Below, piece after piece: positions 45,203 through 54,599 of a DNA stretch of 64,000 nt; the stretch's first letter is position 1, and each line of letters begins with the position of its first letter. The stretch covers positions 1 through 64,000 of the forward strand of contig JAQBUV010000002.1 of assembly GCA_027623815.1 (NCBI GenBank), given 5' to 3'. Both the position numbers and the translations under genes were made by a program. The notes under the pieces are model-generated. The model saw nothing but the letters and a program-made list of their open reading frames with translations. It was not told the origin of the DNA and did no database searches. Source of the stretch: Casp-Chloro-G3 sp002816715. GTDB taxonomy: Bacteria; Chloroflexota; Dehalococcoidia; Lucifugimonadales; UBA3495.

Positions 45203-46246
45203 GTGGGGTTGGCTGAGATTAGACCGATACTGTGGGATAACGGTGTGCTGAAACTGTTGGACCAGACCCGTCTACCCCTAGAGCAAATAACAATTGAGAT
45301 TCGTGACTACCGGGCGGCCACCAACGCCATTCGGGACATGCAGGTGCGGGGCGCTCCGGCCATCGGCGTCACGGCGGCCTACGCCGTAGCGATGGCCGCC
45401 CGCGAAGTTCAGGCAGTCGACCAGGCCGAGTTCATGGCCCGACTTACAGCAGCCGGTGCTCAAATAGAGGCGGCCCGACCCACCGCGGTGAATCTACGCT
45501 GGGCAGTCCAGCGGATGCTTCAGGTAGCTGAATCGGTGCCCGACTTGAACCATATGGCCGATACGTTGCTGGCTGAGGCCCAACGTATCCAAGAAGAGGA
45601 TGAAGCGATAAACCGGCGGATGGGAGATTTGGGCAAAGACCTGATTCCTGAGGGTGGCTCGGTCTTGACTCACTGCAATGCCGGCGCGCTGGCGACAGCC
45701 GCTTTTGGTACTGCGGTTGGAGTGATTCGCGCTAGCTGGGAAGCGGGCCGACGGTTTGAGGTCTTTAACACCGAGACTCGTCCGTTCTTGCAGGGCGCGC
45801 GACTAACCGCCTGGGAGTTTCAGCAATTGGGTATCCCATCAACCCTTATTGTTGACTCGGCGGCGGGTATGCTGATGCGGCAGGGTCGTATTGGCTGTGT
45901 GATTACTGGGGCCGACCGCATCGCCGCCAACGGGGATACCGCCAACAAAATCGGCACTTACTCGCTGGCGGTGCTGGCCAAGGAGAACGGGATACCCTTC
46001 TACGTGGCCGCTCCCATCAGCACTGTCGATCTCAGTCTGGCCAGTGGGGACGAGATACAGATTGAAGAAAGACCGTCGGAAGAGGTTACCCATTTCCAGG
46101 GGAAACCCACCGCTCCGGTGGGGGTCGAGGCCCTGAACCCAGCCTTTGATGTGACTCCCCAGCGGTACATTGAGGCGATTGTCACTGAGAACGGCGTCTG
46201 CCGCTCCCCATATTTGGAAAGCCTTAAGCTGGCGGCAAGCGCCTGA
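45203..46246 (+). CDS. mtnA: S-methyl-5-thioribose-1-phosphate isomerase
   Basis: MtnA isomerises methylthioribose-1-phosphate to methylthioribulose-1-phosphate. The 347-residue product has MQVRGAPAIGVTAAYA, the active-site HCNAGALATAAFGT and TGADRIAANGDTANKIGTY. GTG 45203 directly follows AAGGTGA, so TTG 45209 may be the better start. It is the first gene after the SAM riboswitch. The later steps of the salvage path are not in the window. Confidence 0.94.
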   Translation: MGLAEIRPILWDNGVLKLLDQTRLPLEQITIEIRDYRAATNAIRDMQVRGAPAIGVTAAYAVAMAAREVQAVDQAEFMARLTAAGAQIEAARPTAVNLRWAVQRMLQVAESVPDLNHMADTLLAEAQRIQEEDEAINRRMGDLGKDLIPEGGSVLTHCNAGALATAAFGTAVGVIRASWEAGRRFEVFNTETRPFLQGARLTAWEFQQLGIPSTLIVDSAAGMLMRQGRIGCVITGADRIAANGDTANKIGTYSLAVLAKENGIPFYVAAPISTVDLSLASGDEIQIEERPSEEVTHFQGKPTAPVGVEALNPAFDVTPQRYIEAIVTENGVCRSPYLESLKLAASA

Positions 46247-46266
46247 ATATAATGGCTAAATCTTAA

Positions 46267-47136
46267 ATGAACCGACGAGAAGCAAATACAGCAATAATCG
46301 GCGGCAGCGGCCTCTACGAAATTGAGGGGCTGGAGAACGTTGATTTCATTGAAATTGACACTCCCTTCGGTAAGCCCAGCGATGCGATTGTGCTGGGTAC
46401 GTTGGAGGGAGAGCCGGTGGCATTTTTGCCGCGTCACGGTCGGGGGCACCGTATCAATCCCTCGCACATTCCGGTGCGGGCCAATATCTACGCTCTGAAA
46501 ACCCTGGGCGTGCAGCGCATCATCTCGGTGAGCGCGGTAGGAAGCCTCAAGGAAGAATTTGCCCCCCTAGATTTGGTCGTGCCTAACCAGCTTATCGACC
46601 GCACTCGCCAGCGGGCCAACAGCTTCTTCGACGAGGGCATGGTGGTGCATATCGGGTTTGCTGAGCCGTTTTGCAGCGATGCCAGTCACGCCATTTATCA
46701 GTCTGCCCAGGAGATGAGTTTGACTGCCCATCACGGCGGCACTATGGTGGTGATGGAAGGCCCGGCATTTTCCACCAAGGCTGAGTCGTTCATGTACCGG
46801 GCTTGGGGCGCTGACATCATCGGTATGACCGCGCTTCCTGAAGCCAAGCTGGCCCGGGAAGCCGAAATGTGCTACGCCACCATGGCCTGGATCACCGACT
46901 ACGACTGCTGGCATGAGTCTAACGAGACCGTCACCGTCGAGATGGTGGTGCAAAATTTAATGAAGAATGTGGCCAACTCCAAAGAGATGATTCGGCGGGT
47001 GATTGCCAAGCTGGGCCAGGAACGAAATTGCCCCTGTGCAAATGCCTTGCAGGACGCCATCATTACCCGCCCTCAGGGAATCCCCGAAGAGATCAAACAC
47101 AAGCTGGCGCCGATAGTCGGGCGCTACATGAGCTAA
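46267..47136 (+). CDS. mtnP: S-methyl-5'-thioadenosine phosphorylase
   Basis: MtnP splits methylthioadenosine into adenine and methylthioribose-1-phosphate, the substrate of MtnA. The 289-residue product has IIGGSGLYEIEGL, the phosphate-binding RHGRGHRINPS, the base-binding MEGPAFSTKAES and MTALPEAKLAREAEMCYA with the catalytic Asp in TDYDCW. It is 20 bases after mtnA. Confidence 0.94.
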   Translation: MNRREANTAIIGGSGLYEIEGLENVDFIEIDTPFGKPSDAIVLGTLEGEPVAFLPRHGRGHRINPSHIPVRANIYALKTLGVQRIISVSAVGSLKEEFAPLDLVVPNQLIDRTRQRANSFFDEGMVVHIGFAEPFCSDASHAIYQSAQEMSLTAHHGGTMVVMEGPAFSTKAESFMYRAWGADIIGMTALPEAKLAREAEMCYATMAWITDYDCWHESNETVTVEMVVQNLMKNVANSKEMIRRVIAKLGQERNCPCANALQDAIITRPQGIPEEIKHKLAPIVGRYMS

Positions 47137-47151
47137 ACTGGAGGTATCAAG

Positions 47152-47511
47152 ATGCCCAGGCAACAACCTGGTGAACCATATTACCGTGTCGATTCCAATG
47201 AGGCCCAATCCATGCTGGAGTCGGACCCCGAGAACACCGTGGTGGTCGATGTCCGCCGCGATGACGAGTGGGTTACCGGACACGCCACCGGCGCGATCCA
47301 TATTCCCGTCGATGATCTGACCGACCGCATTGGTGAGGTGCCCCAGGACAAGAAGGTGCTGTTCATCTGCGCCGCGGGTGTCCGTAGTGGGTTGGCCTGC
47401 GAGGTGGCCGCCTCGATGGGCTTTCAGTCGGAGAACCTCTACAACATTGAGGACGGCACGCCCTACTGGATCGCGGGCAAACATCCCACATCTTACGGAA
47501 ACGATCCGTAA
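47152..47511 (+). CDS. Rhodanese-domain protein
   Basis: The 119-residue single-domain rhodanese has DVRRDDEWVTGHATGAIHIP and the active-site loop FICAAGVRSG with the Cys that forms persulfide. It may handle sulfane sulfur inside the methionine-cycle operon, but the partner is unknown. It is preceded by GGAGG and sits 15 bases after mtnP. Confidence 0.88.
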   Translation: MPRQQPGEPYYRVDSNEAQSMLESDPENTVVVDVRRDDEWVTGHATGAIHIPVDDLTDRIGEVPQDKKVLFICAAGVRSGLACEVAASMGFQSENLYNIEDGTPYWIAGKHPTSYGNDP

Positions 47512-47566
47512 AAATCCTTTTGCTACCCAAAACTTAAGTTGATATATATACCAGAGGAGAAAGATA

Positions 47567-48838
47567 TTGGCATTTAACCAAACTGCCGGGGATGTTAAGG
47601 ACTTATCCCTGGCCCAAGACGGAGTAAATCGAATACAGTGGGCTGAGCGGGAGATGGGAGTCTTGCGCTTGGTGCGGGAGCGTTTCGAGAAAGAAAAGCC
47701 GCTGGCCGGCTATAAATTCGCGCTGTGCCTCCACGTGACCACCGAGACCGCCAACCTGGCAATTACCTTGAAAGCTGGCGGTGGTGATTTGGTAATGTGC
47801 GCCAGCAACCCGCTGAGCACTCAGGACGAAGTGGCGGCGGCGCTGGTCAGTGAGTACGGCATTCCCACCTACTCAATAAAAGGTGAGGACAACGACACTT
47901 ACTACCAGCACATCATGGCTGCCCTGGACCACAAGCCTCACTACACCATGGACGACGGAGCTGACCTGGTCACCATTCTGCACACCCAGCGGGCCGACCT
48001 GCTGGGTAATGTGCTGGGCGGCACCGAGGAAACCACCACGGGGGTCATCCGGCTCAACGCCATGGCCGCCGAGGGAAAGCTTAAATACCCGATTGTCGCG
48101 GTCAATGAAGCGGAGACCAAGCATTTCTTCGACAACCGTTACGGCACCGGGCAGAGCACGCTGGACGGCATCACCCGCGCCACCAACATCCTGTGGGCCG
48201 GACGTAAAGTCGTGGTCGGCGGTTATGGCTGGTGCGGTCGGGGCGTGGCCAGTCGCGCTCGCGGTATGGGCGCACACGTCATCGTCATTGAAGTCAACCC
48301 CATTCGTGCCTTGGAGGCGCTGATGGACGGATTCGACGTTATGCCCGTTGCCGAAGCGGCCAAAGTGGGTGAGGTCTTTATCACCGTGACCGGCGGCTTC
48401 CATACCATTGGCCGCGAGCACATTGCGGTGATGAAAGAGGGGGCGATTCTGGCCAACAGCGGCCACTTCAACGTTGAAATCGACATTCCGGCGTTGGAAG
48501 AGATGGCTGTCAGTCACCGGGAGGCGCGGGCCTTTGTTGAAGAGTACACCATGCGCGACGGCCGCCGGATCTATCTGCTGGGTGAGGGCCGGTTGATTAA
48601 CCTGACCGCCGCCGAAGGCCATCCTGCCGCCGTCATGGATATGAGCTTTGCCAACCAGGCATTGAGCGCGGAATACCTGGTCAAGAATCAGGGCAATCTG
48701 AAGCCTGGCGTATATGTGGTACCCACCGACATCGACCAGGAAGTCGGACGACTCAAGCTGGCGGCGATGGGTGTCAGTATCGATACTCTCACCGCCGAGC
48801 AACAAAATTATCAAGAAAGCTGGAATCAGGGTACCTAG
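47567..48838 (+). CDS. ahcY: Adenosylhomocysteinase
   Basis: AhcY reversibly hydrolyses S-adenosylhomocysteine to adenosine and homocysteine with tightly bound NAD. The 423-residue product has CLHVTTETANLAITLKAGG, the NAD-binding GYGWCGRGVASRARGMG, and NSGHFNVEIDI. The start is TTG (LAFNQ), with GAGGAG upstream. It lacks the long insert of some bacterial forms. Confidence 0.95.
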   Translation: MAFNQTAGDVKDLSLAQDGVNRIQWAEREMGVLRLVRERFEKEKPLAGYKFALCLHVTTETANLAITLKAGGGDLVMCASNPLSTQDEVAAALVSEYGIPTYSIKGEDNDTYYQHIMAALDHKPHYTMDDGADLVTILHTQRADLLGNVLGGTEETTTGVIRLNAMAAEGKLKYPIVAVNEAETKHFFDNRYGTGQSTLDGITRATNILWAGRKVVVGGYGWCGRGVASRARGMGAHVIVIEVNPIRALEALMDGFDVMPVAEAAKVGEVFITVTGGFHTIGREHIAVMKEGAILANSGHFNVEIDIPALEEMAVSHREARAFVEEYTMRDGRRIYLLGEGRLINLTAAEGHPAAVMDMSFANQALSAEYLVKNQGNLKPGVYVVPTDIDQEVGRLKLAAMGVSIDTLTAEQQNYQESWNQGT

Positions 48839-48862
48839 ACCCGGCCAATCAGGAGGAAGACA

Positions 48863-50071
48863 TTGCCATTACTTTTCAATGAATCACCAAAGTATCTGCT
48901 GACTTCCGAGTCGGTAACCGAAGGCCACCCGGATAAGCTGTGCGACCAGATTTCCGATGCGATATTGGACACTGTGTTGCGTGCTGACCCCATGGGCCGG
49001 GTGGCCTGTGAGACCGCCACTACCAACGGTCTGGTGGTGGTTATGGGTGAGATTACCACCGACACCTACGTTGACGTTCCATCCATCGTCAGAGAGACCC
49101 TGCGCAATGCTGGGTACACCAACTCCGACTACGGAATTGACGCCAAGAGCTGCGGGGTAAGTGTCTCCATTCAGGAACAGTCGCTGGACATCAGCGCCGG
49201 TGTCACCGTGGCCCTGGAATCTCGTGGAGCGGGCGGCGGCGAAGACCTTGACTCAACCGGCGCGGGCGACCAGGGGATGATGGTAGGATTTGCCTGCAAT
49301 GAGACCCCGGAGTTGATGCCGCTCACTGTCAGCCTGTCTCATCGGCTGGTGAAGCAGTTGGCGTTGGTGCGTAAAGAGGGAATTCTGCCCTATCTGCGTC
49401 CCGACGGCAAGTCTCAGGTGACCGTGGAGTACAAGCACGGCGTGCCTTACCGGGTGGACACCGTGGTCATCAGCGCACAGCACGACCCGGATGTCAGCAA
49501 CGAGCGTATTGAGCGGGACATCAAAGAGCATGTCATCAACAAGATCATCCCCGCTGATTTGCTTGATGCTCAGACCAAGTACCTGATCAACCCCAGCGGT
49601 CGGTTTGTAATCGGCGGGCCTGCCGGGGACACCGGCCTGACCGGGCGCAAGATTCTGGTGGATACCTACGGAGGCATTGCCCGTCACGGCGGCGGAGCCT
49701 TCTCCGGCAAAGACCCCACCAAGGTTGACCGCTCCGGCGCTTATGCCGCTCGTTACGTGGCCAAGAACCTGGTGGCTGCTGGCCTCGCCGACCGGGCCGA
49801 ACTGATTGTGTCCTACGCCATCGGCGTGGCTCATCCGATCTCGGTGTCGGTGGAGACCTTCGACACCAACCATGTGCCCAACCAGAAGATTGATGAACTG
49901 GTGGCGAAGCATTTCGACCTGCGCCCGGCGGCCATCATCCGCAACCTGAACCTGAGACGGCCCATCTATCAGCAGACCGCCGTCTATGGTCACTTTGGCC
50001 GGGAAGACCTGAATCTGCCCTGGGAGCAGACCGATAAAGCGGATATCCTGAGAAAAGAAGCTGGGCTTTAG
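48863..50071 (+). CDS. metK: S-adenosylmethionine synthetase
   Basis: MetK makes SAM from methionine and ATP. The 402-residue product has the ESVTEGHPDKLCDQISDAIL N-terminus, GAGDQGMMVGFAC near residue 130 and GGGAFSGKDPTKVDRSGAYA near 272. The start is TTG with AGGAGGAAG upstream. It ends the operon that its product should repress through the SAM riboswitch. Confidence 0.96.
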   Translation: MPLLFNESPKYLLTSESVTEGHPDKLCDQISDAILDTVLRADPMGRVACETATTNGLVVVMGEITTDTYVDVPSIVRETLRNAGYTNSDYGIDAKSCGVSVSIQEQSLDISAGVTVALESRGAGGGEDLDSTGAGDQGMMVGFACNETPELMPLTVSLSHRLVKQLALVRKEGILPYLRPDGKSQVTVEYKHGVPYRVDTVVISAQHDPDVSNERIERDIKEHVINKIIPADLLDAQTKYLINPSGRFVIGGPAGDTGLTGRKILVDTYGGIARHGGGAFSGKDPTKVDRSGAYAARYVAKNLVAAGLADRAELIVSYAIGVAHPISVSVETFDTNHVPNQKIDELVAKHFDLRPAAIIRNLNLRRPIYQQTAVYGHFGREDLNLPWEQTDKADILRKEAGL

Positions 50072-50147
50072 CGGTCAAATATCAGACTAACCATGTGGAT
50101 TTCAACTCAGATCTAGTTTAGAAAATTTATTAAGCCGGTTGGCTTAT

Positions 50148-50207
50148 ACCCTCACCCCTGGCCTATGATTACCAATGGGCCGTAAAATAGGGGTGAGGGT
50201 TTCTTTT
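50148..50207 (+). terminator. Terminator-like hairpin after metK
   Basis: ACCCTCACCCCT (50148-50159) is complementary to AGGGGTGAGGGT (50189-50200) and TTCTTTT follows. The loop contains a further GGCC/GGGCC pair. Confidence 0.75.
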
Positions 50208-50217
50208 AGGAGTTTTC

Positions 50218-51639
50218 ATGACGACCGATGTGATCAAATTTGGTACTGATGGCTGGCGAGCGATCATTGCCCAGGACTTTACCTTTGCCAACGTGGCTCG
50301 TTGTTCTCAAGGGCTGGTGGACTATCTGAGAGAGCGAGGCACCGTTGATCAGGGACTGGTGGTGGGCTACGACACCAGATTTCTGTCCAAGGAGTTCGCC
50401 GATACCGTCGCTGGCGTTTGCGCTGGAAACGGCATCAAGGTGTACCTCTCGACAAAGGCAGCTCCGACGCCGGTGATCAGCTTCAATGTGCTGCACCTTG
50501 GCGCGGCGGGCGCGGCCATTATTACCGCCAGCCATAATCCTGGCATCTGGAACGGGTTTAAGTTCAAGCCCGAGTACGCCGGCAGCGCCACTCAAGAGAT
50601 CACCGACCGGCTGGAAGCGAAAATAGCCAGCGTCGCCGAGGTCAAGTCGATGCCGTTGGATCTGGGCAGAGCGCAAAAACTGGTGCTGGATATCGACCCA
50701 TCGCCACCCTATATGACGAGAATCGCTGAGTTGATCGACTTGCCGTCGATCAAGAATGCCGGACTTAACATAATAGTTGATGCAATGTTTGGCGCGGGTG
50801 CTGGCTACATTCCCGCATTGCTGGCCGGAGGGAAGTCCACTGTCGAAGAGATGAATGGCTACCGCAACCCGGCGTTCCCGGGCATGGAACAGCCGGAGCC
50901 AATTGCCCATAACTTGACCAACCTCGCCCAGAAGGTTAGAGACGAACGCGCGTCGGTGGGCGTGGCTTTGGATGGCGACGCCGACCGCCTCGGCATAATG
51001 GACGAGAAGGGGAACTTTGTCAGTACCCTGGAAGTGTTCTCATTGCTGGCGCTCTACCTGCTGGAAGGCAAAGGCCAGCGGGGCGATCTGGTAAAAGGGG
51101 TTACCGCCTCCATGATGCTGAACAAACTGGGGGAAAAATACAACGTCGGCGTCCACGATATGCGAGTCGGCTTCAAGTACATCGGCCCTAAATTCTCTGA
51201 AGTGGACGCCCTGCTCGGGGGCGAGGAAAGCGGTGGTTACGCTTTCCGTGGGCACATCCCAGAGCGGGACGGTGTTTTGAGCGGGCTGTATATCCTGGAG
51301 TACATGGCCAAAGCCGGCCAGACCCCCTCCCAGTTGGTGGAGCACCTCTTTTCGCAGGTTGGCCCTCATTACTACCAACGACGCGACGCTACCTTCAATC
51401 CTGAGCAAAGAGAGCAAATTCAGCAGCGTCTTCGCAGCGCCGCAGACTTGGCCGATCTGGCCGGAACCCCGATACGTAGTTCTGACGAAATTGATGGCCG
51501 CCGTCTGTTGTTTGACGACGCTTGGCTGGCCTCCCGATTTTCCGGCACCGAGCCGTTGTTGCGGATCTATTGCGAGGCGGAAAGCAGGGAAAGAGTCACC
51601 CAATTACTGGATGCCGCTGCCGAATACTTGGGAGTCTAG
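50218..51639 (+). CDS. Phosphoglucomutase/phosphomannomutase-family protein
   Basis: Alpha-D-phosphohexomutases move phosphate between C1 and C6 of sugars. The 473-residue product has FGTDGWRAIIA, the phosphoserine loop TASHNPGIWNGFKFK (about residue 101), the metal loop DGDADRLGI (about 252), the sugar loop GGEESGGYAF and the phosphate loop RFSGTEPLLRIY. It is probably a phosphomannomutase or phosphoglucomutase; the exact sugar is not clear. It follows the metK terminator, so it is a separate transcript. Confidence 0.9.
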   Translation: MTTDVIKFGTDGWRAIIAQDFTFANVARCSQGLVDYLRERGTVDQGLVVGYDTRFLSKEFADTVAGVCAGNGIKVYLSTKAAPTPVISFNVLHLGAAGAAIITASHNPGIWNGFKFKPEYAGSATQEITDRLEAKIASVAEVKSMPLDLGRAQKLVLDIDPSPPYMTRIAELIDLPSIKNAGLNIIVDAMFGAGAGYIPALLAGGKSTVEEMNGYRNPAFPGMEQPEPIAHNLTNLAQKVRDERASVGVALDGDADRLGIMDEKGNFVSTLEVFSLLALYLLEGKGQRGDLVKGVTASMMLNKLGEKYNVGVHDMRVGFKYIGPKFSEVDALLGGEESGGYAFRGHIPERDGVLSGLYILEYMAKAGQTPSQLVEHLFSQVGPHYYQRRDATFNPEQREQIQQRLRSAADLADLAGTPIRSSDEIDGRRLLFDDAWLASRFSGTEPLLRIYCEAESRERVTQLLDAAAEYLGV

Positions 51640-51675
51640 GAAATTTGCTGGCTATCGGGGGCATATTGGGATCAT

Positions 51676-51704
51676 GGGCGGGTTTTGAACCCGCCCTTAT
51701 TTTT
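51676..51704 (+). terminator. Intrinsic terminator after the phosphohexomutase
   Basis: GGGCGGGTT (51676-51684) pairs with AACCCGCCC (51688-51696), followed by TTATTTTT. Confidence 0.88.
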
Positions 51705-51844
51705 AGCGGCTCTGCGCGGTTCTTACATCGTTCTTTAATACCTGGCATCCAAAGTAATGTAAACAAATGCGCTTATCGTTAGCCATGAATCCTGGGTGGG
51801 CGTAGTTTAAGATCAAGAGAGATTAACATTCGGGAGCGCATAGG

Positions 51845-52765
51845 ATGTCCTTCGCTAGAAATATTTCTGACACTCTTCGAGAGACCAACTTGCTCCGTAG
51901 CATGCTGGTCCCGGCGCTGGTTGCTGGAACTGCCATTGCCATTGCCTTTCTGGGCGCAATCCTGATTGGCCGAGAAAACGACATCGACGGCGTCAACGGC
52001 TTCGTCGAATTCCTGTCGGGCAACTCCAGTTCCTTTCTGGGAGGACTGGTCGGAGCTTCATTTTTGTTCGCATTTACCGCCGGGTTGGCCTCAGCGGTGA
52101 ACCCATGCGGATTCGCCATGCTCCCCGCGTATCTGGGCCTCTATTTGGGCACCAACGAAGAGGGCGCCCAAGCCCCCAGTCAGGCCAGGCTGTTGGGTAG
52201 GGCGCTGTTGATTGGCGGTGCAGTTACCGCTGGCTTCATAGTGCTGTTTGGAGTGGTGGGTGCCGCCATTGGTCTGGGAGCATCCTTTATCGCTCAGGTG
52301 CTGCCCTGGGTCGGCTTGGCCGTCGGGATTTTGCTGGCGGTGGCTGGGGCCTGGATCATTGGTGGAGGCAAGCTGTACACGGGCCTGGCGGCGCGGGCCG
52401 CGTCTCACATCGGTGAACCCACCCAGATTGGGATCAAGGGATACTTCCTGTTTGGCATCAGCTACGGGACTGCCTCGCTCAGTTGCACCCTGCCCATTTT
52501 TCTGGCAGTCTTGGGGGTGAACATCGCCGGAGTCAGTCTCCTGAACTCGGTTGGCCAGTTCTTCCTTTACGCCCTGGGCATGGGGTTGGTGATTATGGTG
52601 CTGACCATAGGGATGGCTTTCTTCAAGGGGGCGATGGTGACTGCGTTGCGTAAGGCCTTGCCGTACATTCAGCCCATTGGCGCGGCGTTGATGGTTATTG
52701 CTGGGATCTACATCATATTCTACTGGCTGACCCTGGGCGGGCTGCTGCCAGCCTTTGGTTTGTAG
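51845..52765 (+). CDS. CcdA-like thiol-disulfide membrane protein
   Basis: The 306-residue membrane protein has about seven helices. The first CcdA Cys motif, SAVNPCGFAMLPAYLGLYLG, lies near residue 85, and the second, TASLSCTLPIFLAVLG, near 214, as expected for CcdA/DsbD electron carriers that move reducing power across the membrane for cytochrome c maturation. The N-terminal extra helix (about residues 22-42) is unusual. No thioredoxin-like partner gene is adjacent. Confidence 0.86.
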   Translation: MSFARNISDTLRETNLLRSMLVPALVAGTAIAIAFLGAILIGRENDIDGVNGFVEFLSGNSSSFLGGLVGASFLFAFTAGLASAVNPCGFAMLPAYLGLYLGTNEEGAQAPSQARLLGRALLIGGAVTAGFIVLFGVVGAAIGLGASFIAQVLPWVGLAVGILLAVAGAWIIGGGKLYTGLAARAASHIGEPTQIGIKGYFLFGISYGTASLSCTLPIFLAVLGVNIAGVSLLNSVGQFFLYALGMGLVIMVLTIGMAFFKGAMVTALRKALPYIQPIGAALMVIAGIYIIFYWLTLGGLLPAFGL

Positions 52766-52819
52766 GGATGGCAATCTAGTCGAACAGTGAATAACTTGCG
52801 ACACAACCTAAAATACCAG

Positions 52820-52850
52820 AAAGGTGGGGACGACAATCCCCACCTTTCTT
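52820..52850. terminator. Bidirectional terminator between the CcdA gene and rpsI
   Basis: AAAGGTGGGGA (52820-52830) pairs with TCCCCACCTTT (52837-52847), followed by CTT on the plus strand. It lies between two converging genes. Confidence 0.8.
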
Positions 52851-52874
52851 CGTTGCGATGCTTGAAAAGTTTGG

Positions 52875-53285
52875 CTACCGCTTGGTGTACTGAGGTGCCC
52901 GGCGCGCCCGCTTGAGGCCGTATTTCTTGCTCTCTTTGATGCGAGAATCCCTGGTCATCAAGCCGTGACGCCGTAACGTGACTTTCAAGTCCTGGTCGAA
53001 GACCACCAGGGCGCGGGCAATACCGTGCCGGATGGCTTCGGCCTGGGCGTTGACGCCGCCGCCGGTGACTTTGGCCACCACGCGAAATCTGTTGACGGTA
53101 TCGGTAACCAGGAAGGCATGGTTAAGAATCACCTGCCAGGGCTCCCAGTTGAAATACTCATCAGAGGGCTTGCCGTTAACGAGCATCGGGCCCGGGTCAT
53201 CAGCGTAGAGCCTAACTCTGGCGATAGCGCACTTGCGCTTGCCGGTGCCGTAATGATAATGCTGTTGAGTTTCCGCCTGTACCAA
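52875..53285 (-). CDS. rpsI: Ribosomal protein uS9
   Basis: The 136-residue product has YGTGKRKCAIARVRL near residue 12 and ends with the typical basic tail KKYGLKRARRAPQYTKR. It is the last gene of the minus-strand ribosomal operon. Confidence 0.95.
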   Translation of the reverse strand: MVQAETQQHYHYGTGKRKCAIARVRLYADDPGPMLVNGKPSDEYFNWEPWQVILNHAFLVTDTVNRFRVVAKVTGGGVNAQAEAIRHGIARALVVFDQDLKVTLRRHGLMTRDSRIKESKKYGLKRARRAPQYTKR

Positions 53286-53293
53286 GTTAATAC

Positions 53294-53740
53294 CTACCCT
53301 TCTTGCTGTTCAGTATCTGGTCGTACTTGCGCTTCATGAGGATGGTTGTCGCCAGCGTATACTTTTAACCTACTCATCATCTGTCGGCCCTGGTGGTTAC
53401 GGGGAAGCATCCCCTTGACCGCCAACTGGATCACCCGCTCTGGATGCTGTGCCAGCATGTCACGCAATATTATAGTCTTTAGATTGCCGACGTAGCCGCT
53501 GTGCCGGTAGTACATCTTCTGTAGCAGTTTCCGACCGGTGACGCGCACTTTGTCGGCATTGAGCACTACCACGTGGTCACCGGTGATCACGTGGGGCGTA
53601 AAAGTCGGCTTGTCCTTACCCTGCAGTATCACCGCGATATCTCGGGAAACCCGTCCCAAGGTCTTTCCGGTGGCGTCAATAACTCGCCAGTTATCGGTCA
53701 CCTCGCCGGGCTTGGGGAAATAGGTGCTAGTCCGTTTCAT
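53294..53740 (-). CDS. rplM: Ribosomal protein uL13
   Basis: The 148-residue product has WRVIDATGKTLGRVSRDIA and GDHVVVLNADKVRVTG. It overlaps the end of truA by 14 bases, as often in this operon, and is followed by rpsI after 8 bases. Confidence 0.94.
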   Translation of the reverse strand: MKRTSTYFPKPGEVTDNWRVIDATGKTLGRVSRDIAVILQGKDKPTFTPHVITGDHVVVLNADKVRVTGRKLLQKMYYRHSGYVGNLKTIILRDMLAQHPERVIQLAVKGMLPRNHQGRQMMSRLKVYAGDNHPHEAQVRPDTEQQEG

Positions 53741-54566
53741 CTGTCGCCTTAACCTTGTCCCAAAAATCGGTGTATGTCACTTTCATCAGGCACAGCCCAC
53801 GGGCTGGCAGGGAAGGCCATGCCAGACCTTCGGGCAGTTTGTTATCCAATATGTCTTTTACGATGCTGGTTGGCCATTTGCCTTTGCCAACTTCTACCAG
53901 AATGGCGTTGGCCCGCCGTATCTGATGCTTCAGGAAGCCCGTGGCCTCACAATCAATGATTATTGTCTCGTGTTCCCTGCGTACGTCCCAGCGCATAACC
54001 TGGCGCACCGCACTTTTTTCGATTGGATGGCTCAACGCCAACGGTCGGAAGTCATGGACTCCCACCAGGTGTTGGGCCGCCTGGGACATTACATCTGTAT
54101 TTAGCTCATCCCTAATCCAGTGCTGTGCGTACCTGCCCAAGGGAGACGGCCACGTTCGATTCAAAATGCTATACCGATAAATTCGGCTGGCGGCGTTCTT
54201 CCGTGAGTGGAAGTCTGACGTGACTTCATAAGCTGCCTGTACCTTTATATCAGGAGGTAGGTAATAATTCAATGCCCTGGGGAAATTACCTACCGCATAG
54301 CTGGCCTGAGTGAGAAAGTCAACGACTTGGCCAAAGGCGTGCGCGCCAGAGTCGGTGCGGCTGGCCCCGCGAATCCTGATCTGTTCTCTAGTAAAGGCAG
54401 TTAACGCTTGTTCAATTGCTCCTTGTATCGTCGGTTGGTCCACCTGAACTTGGAACCCCGCGTATTGAGTTCCATCATATTCGATGATCAAGGCCAGCCT
54501 GCGTACTGGCTGACCTTGTGCTTCTACGCTGAAAGCCTCAGATGGTCTATGTCCGGTCTCTTCCAA
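53727..54566 (-). CDS. truA: tRNA pseudouridine synthase A
   Basis: TruA makes pseudouridine at positions 38-40 of tRNA. The 279-residue product has the catalytic motif GASRTDSGAHAFGQVV with the nucleophilic Asp, the LIIEYDGTQYAGFQ N-terminus and the HQIRRANAILVEVGKGK C-terminal segment. About 20 N-terminal residues precede the family's usual start. Confidence 0.93.
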   Translation of the reverse strand: MEETGHRPSEAFSVEAQGQPVRRLALIIEYDGTQYAGFQVQVDQPTIQGAIEQALTAFTREQIRIRGASRTDSGAHAFGQVVDFLTQASYAVGNFPRALNYYLPPDIKVQAAYEVTSDFHSRKNAASRIYRYSILNRTWPSPLGRYAQHWIRDELNTDVMSQAAQHLVGVHDFRPLALSHPIEKSAVRQVMRWDVRREHETIIIDCEATGFLKHQIRRANAILVEVGKGKWPTSIVKDILDNKLPEGLAWPSLPARGLCLMKVTYTDFWDKVKATDETD

Positions 54567-54599
54567 ATTAAAGCCAAGTCTTCAAGACGGCGGGTTGGC

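Noticed and set aside
47873..48814. Long minus-strand frame opposite ahcY
   Set aside because: The plus-strand gene is certain and the reverse frame lacks family features.
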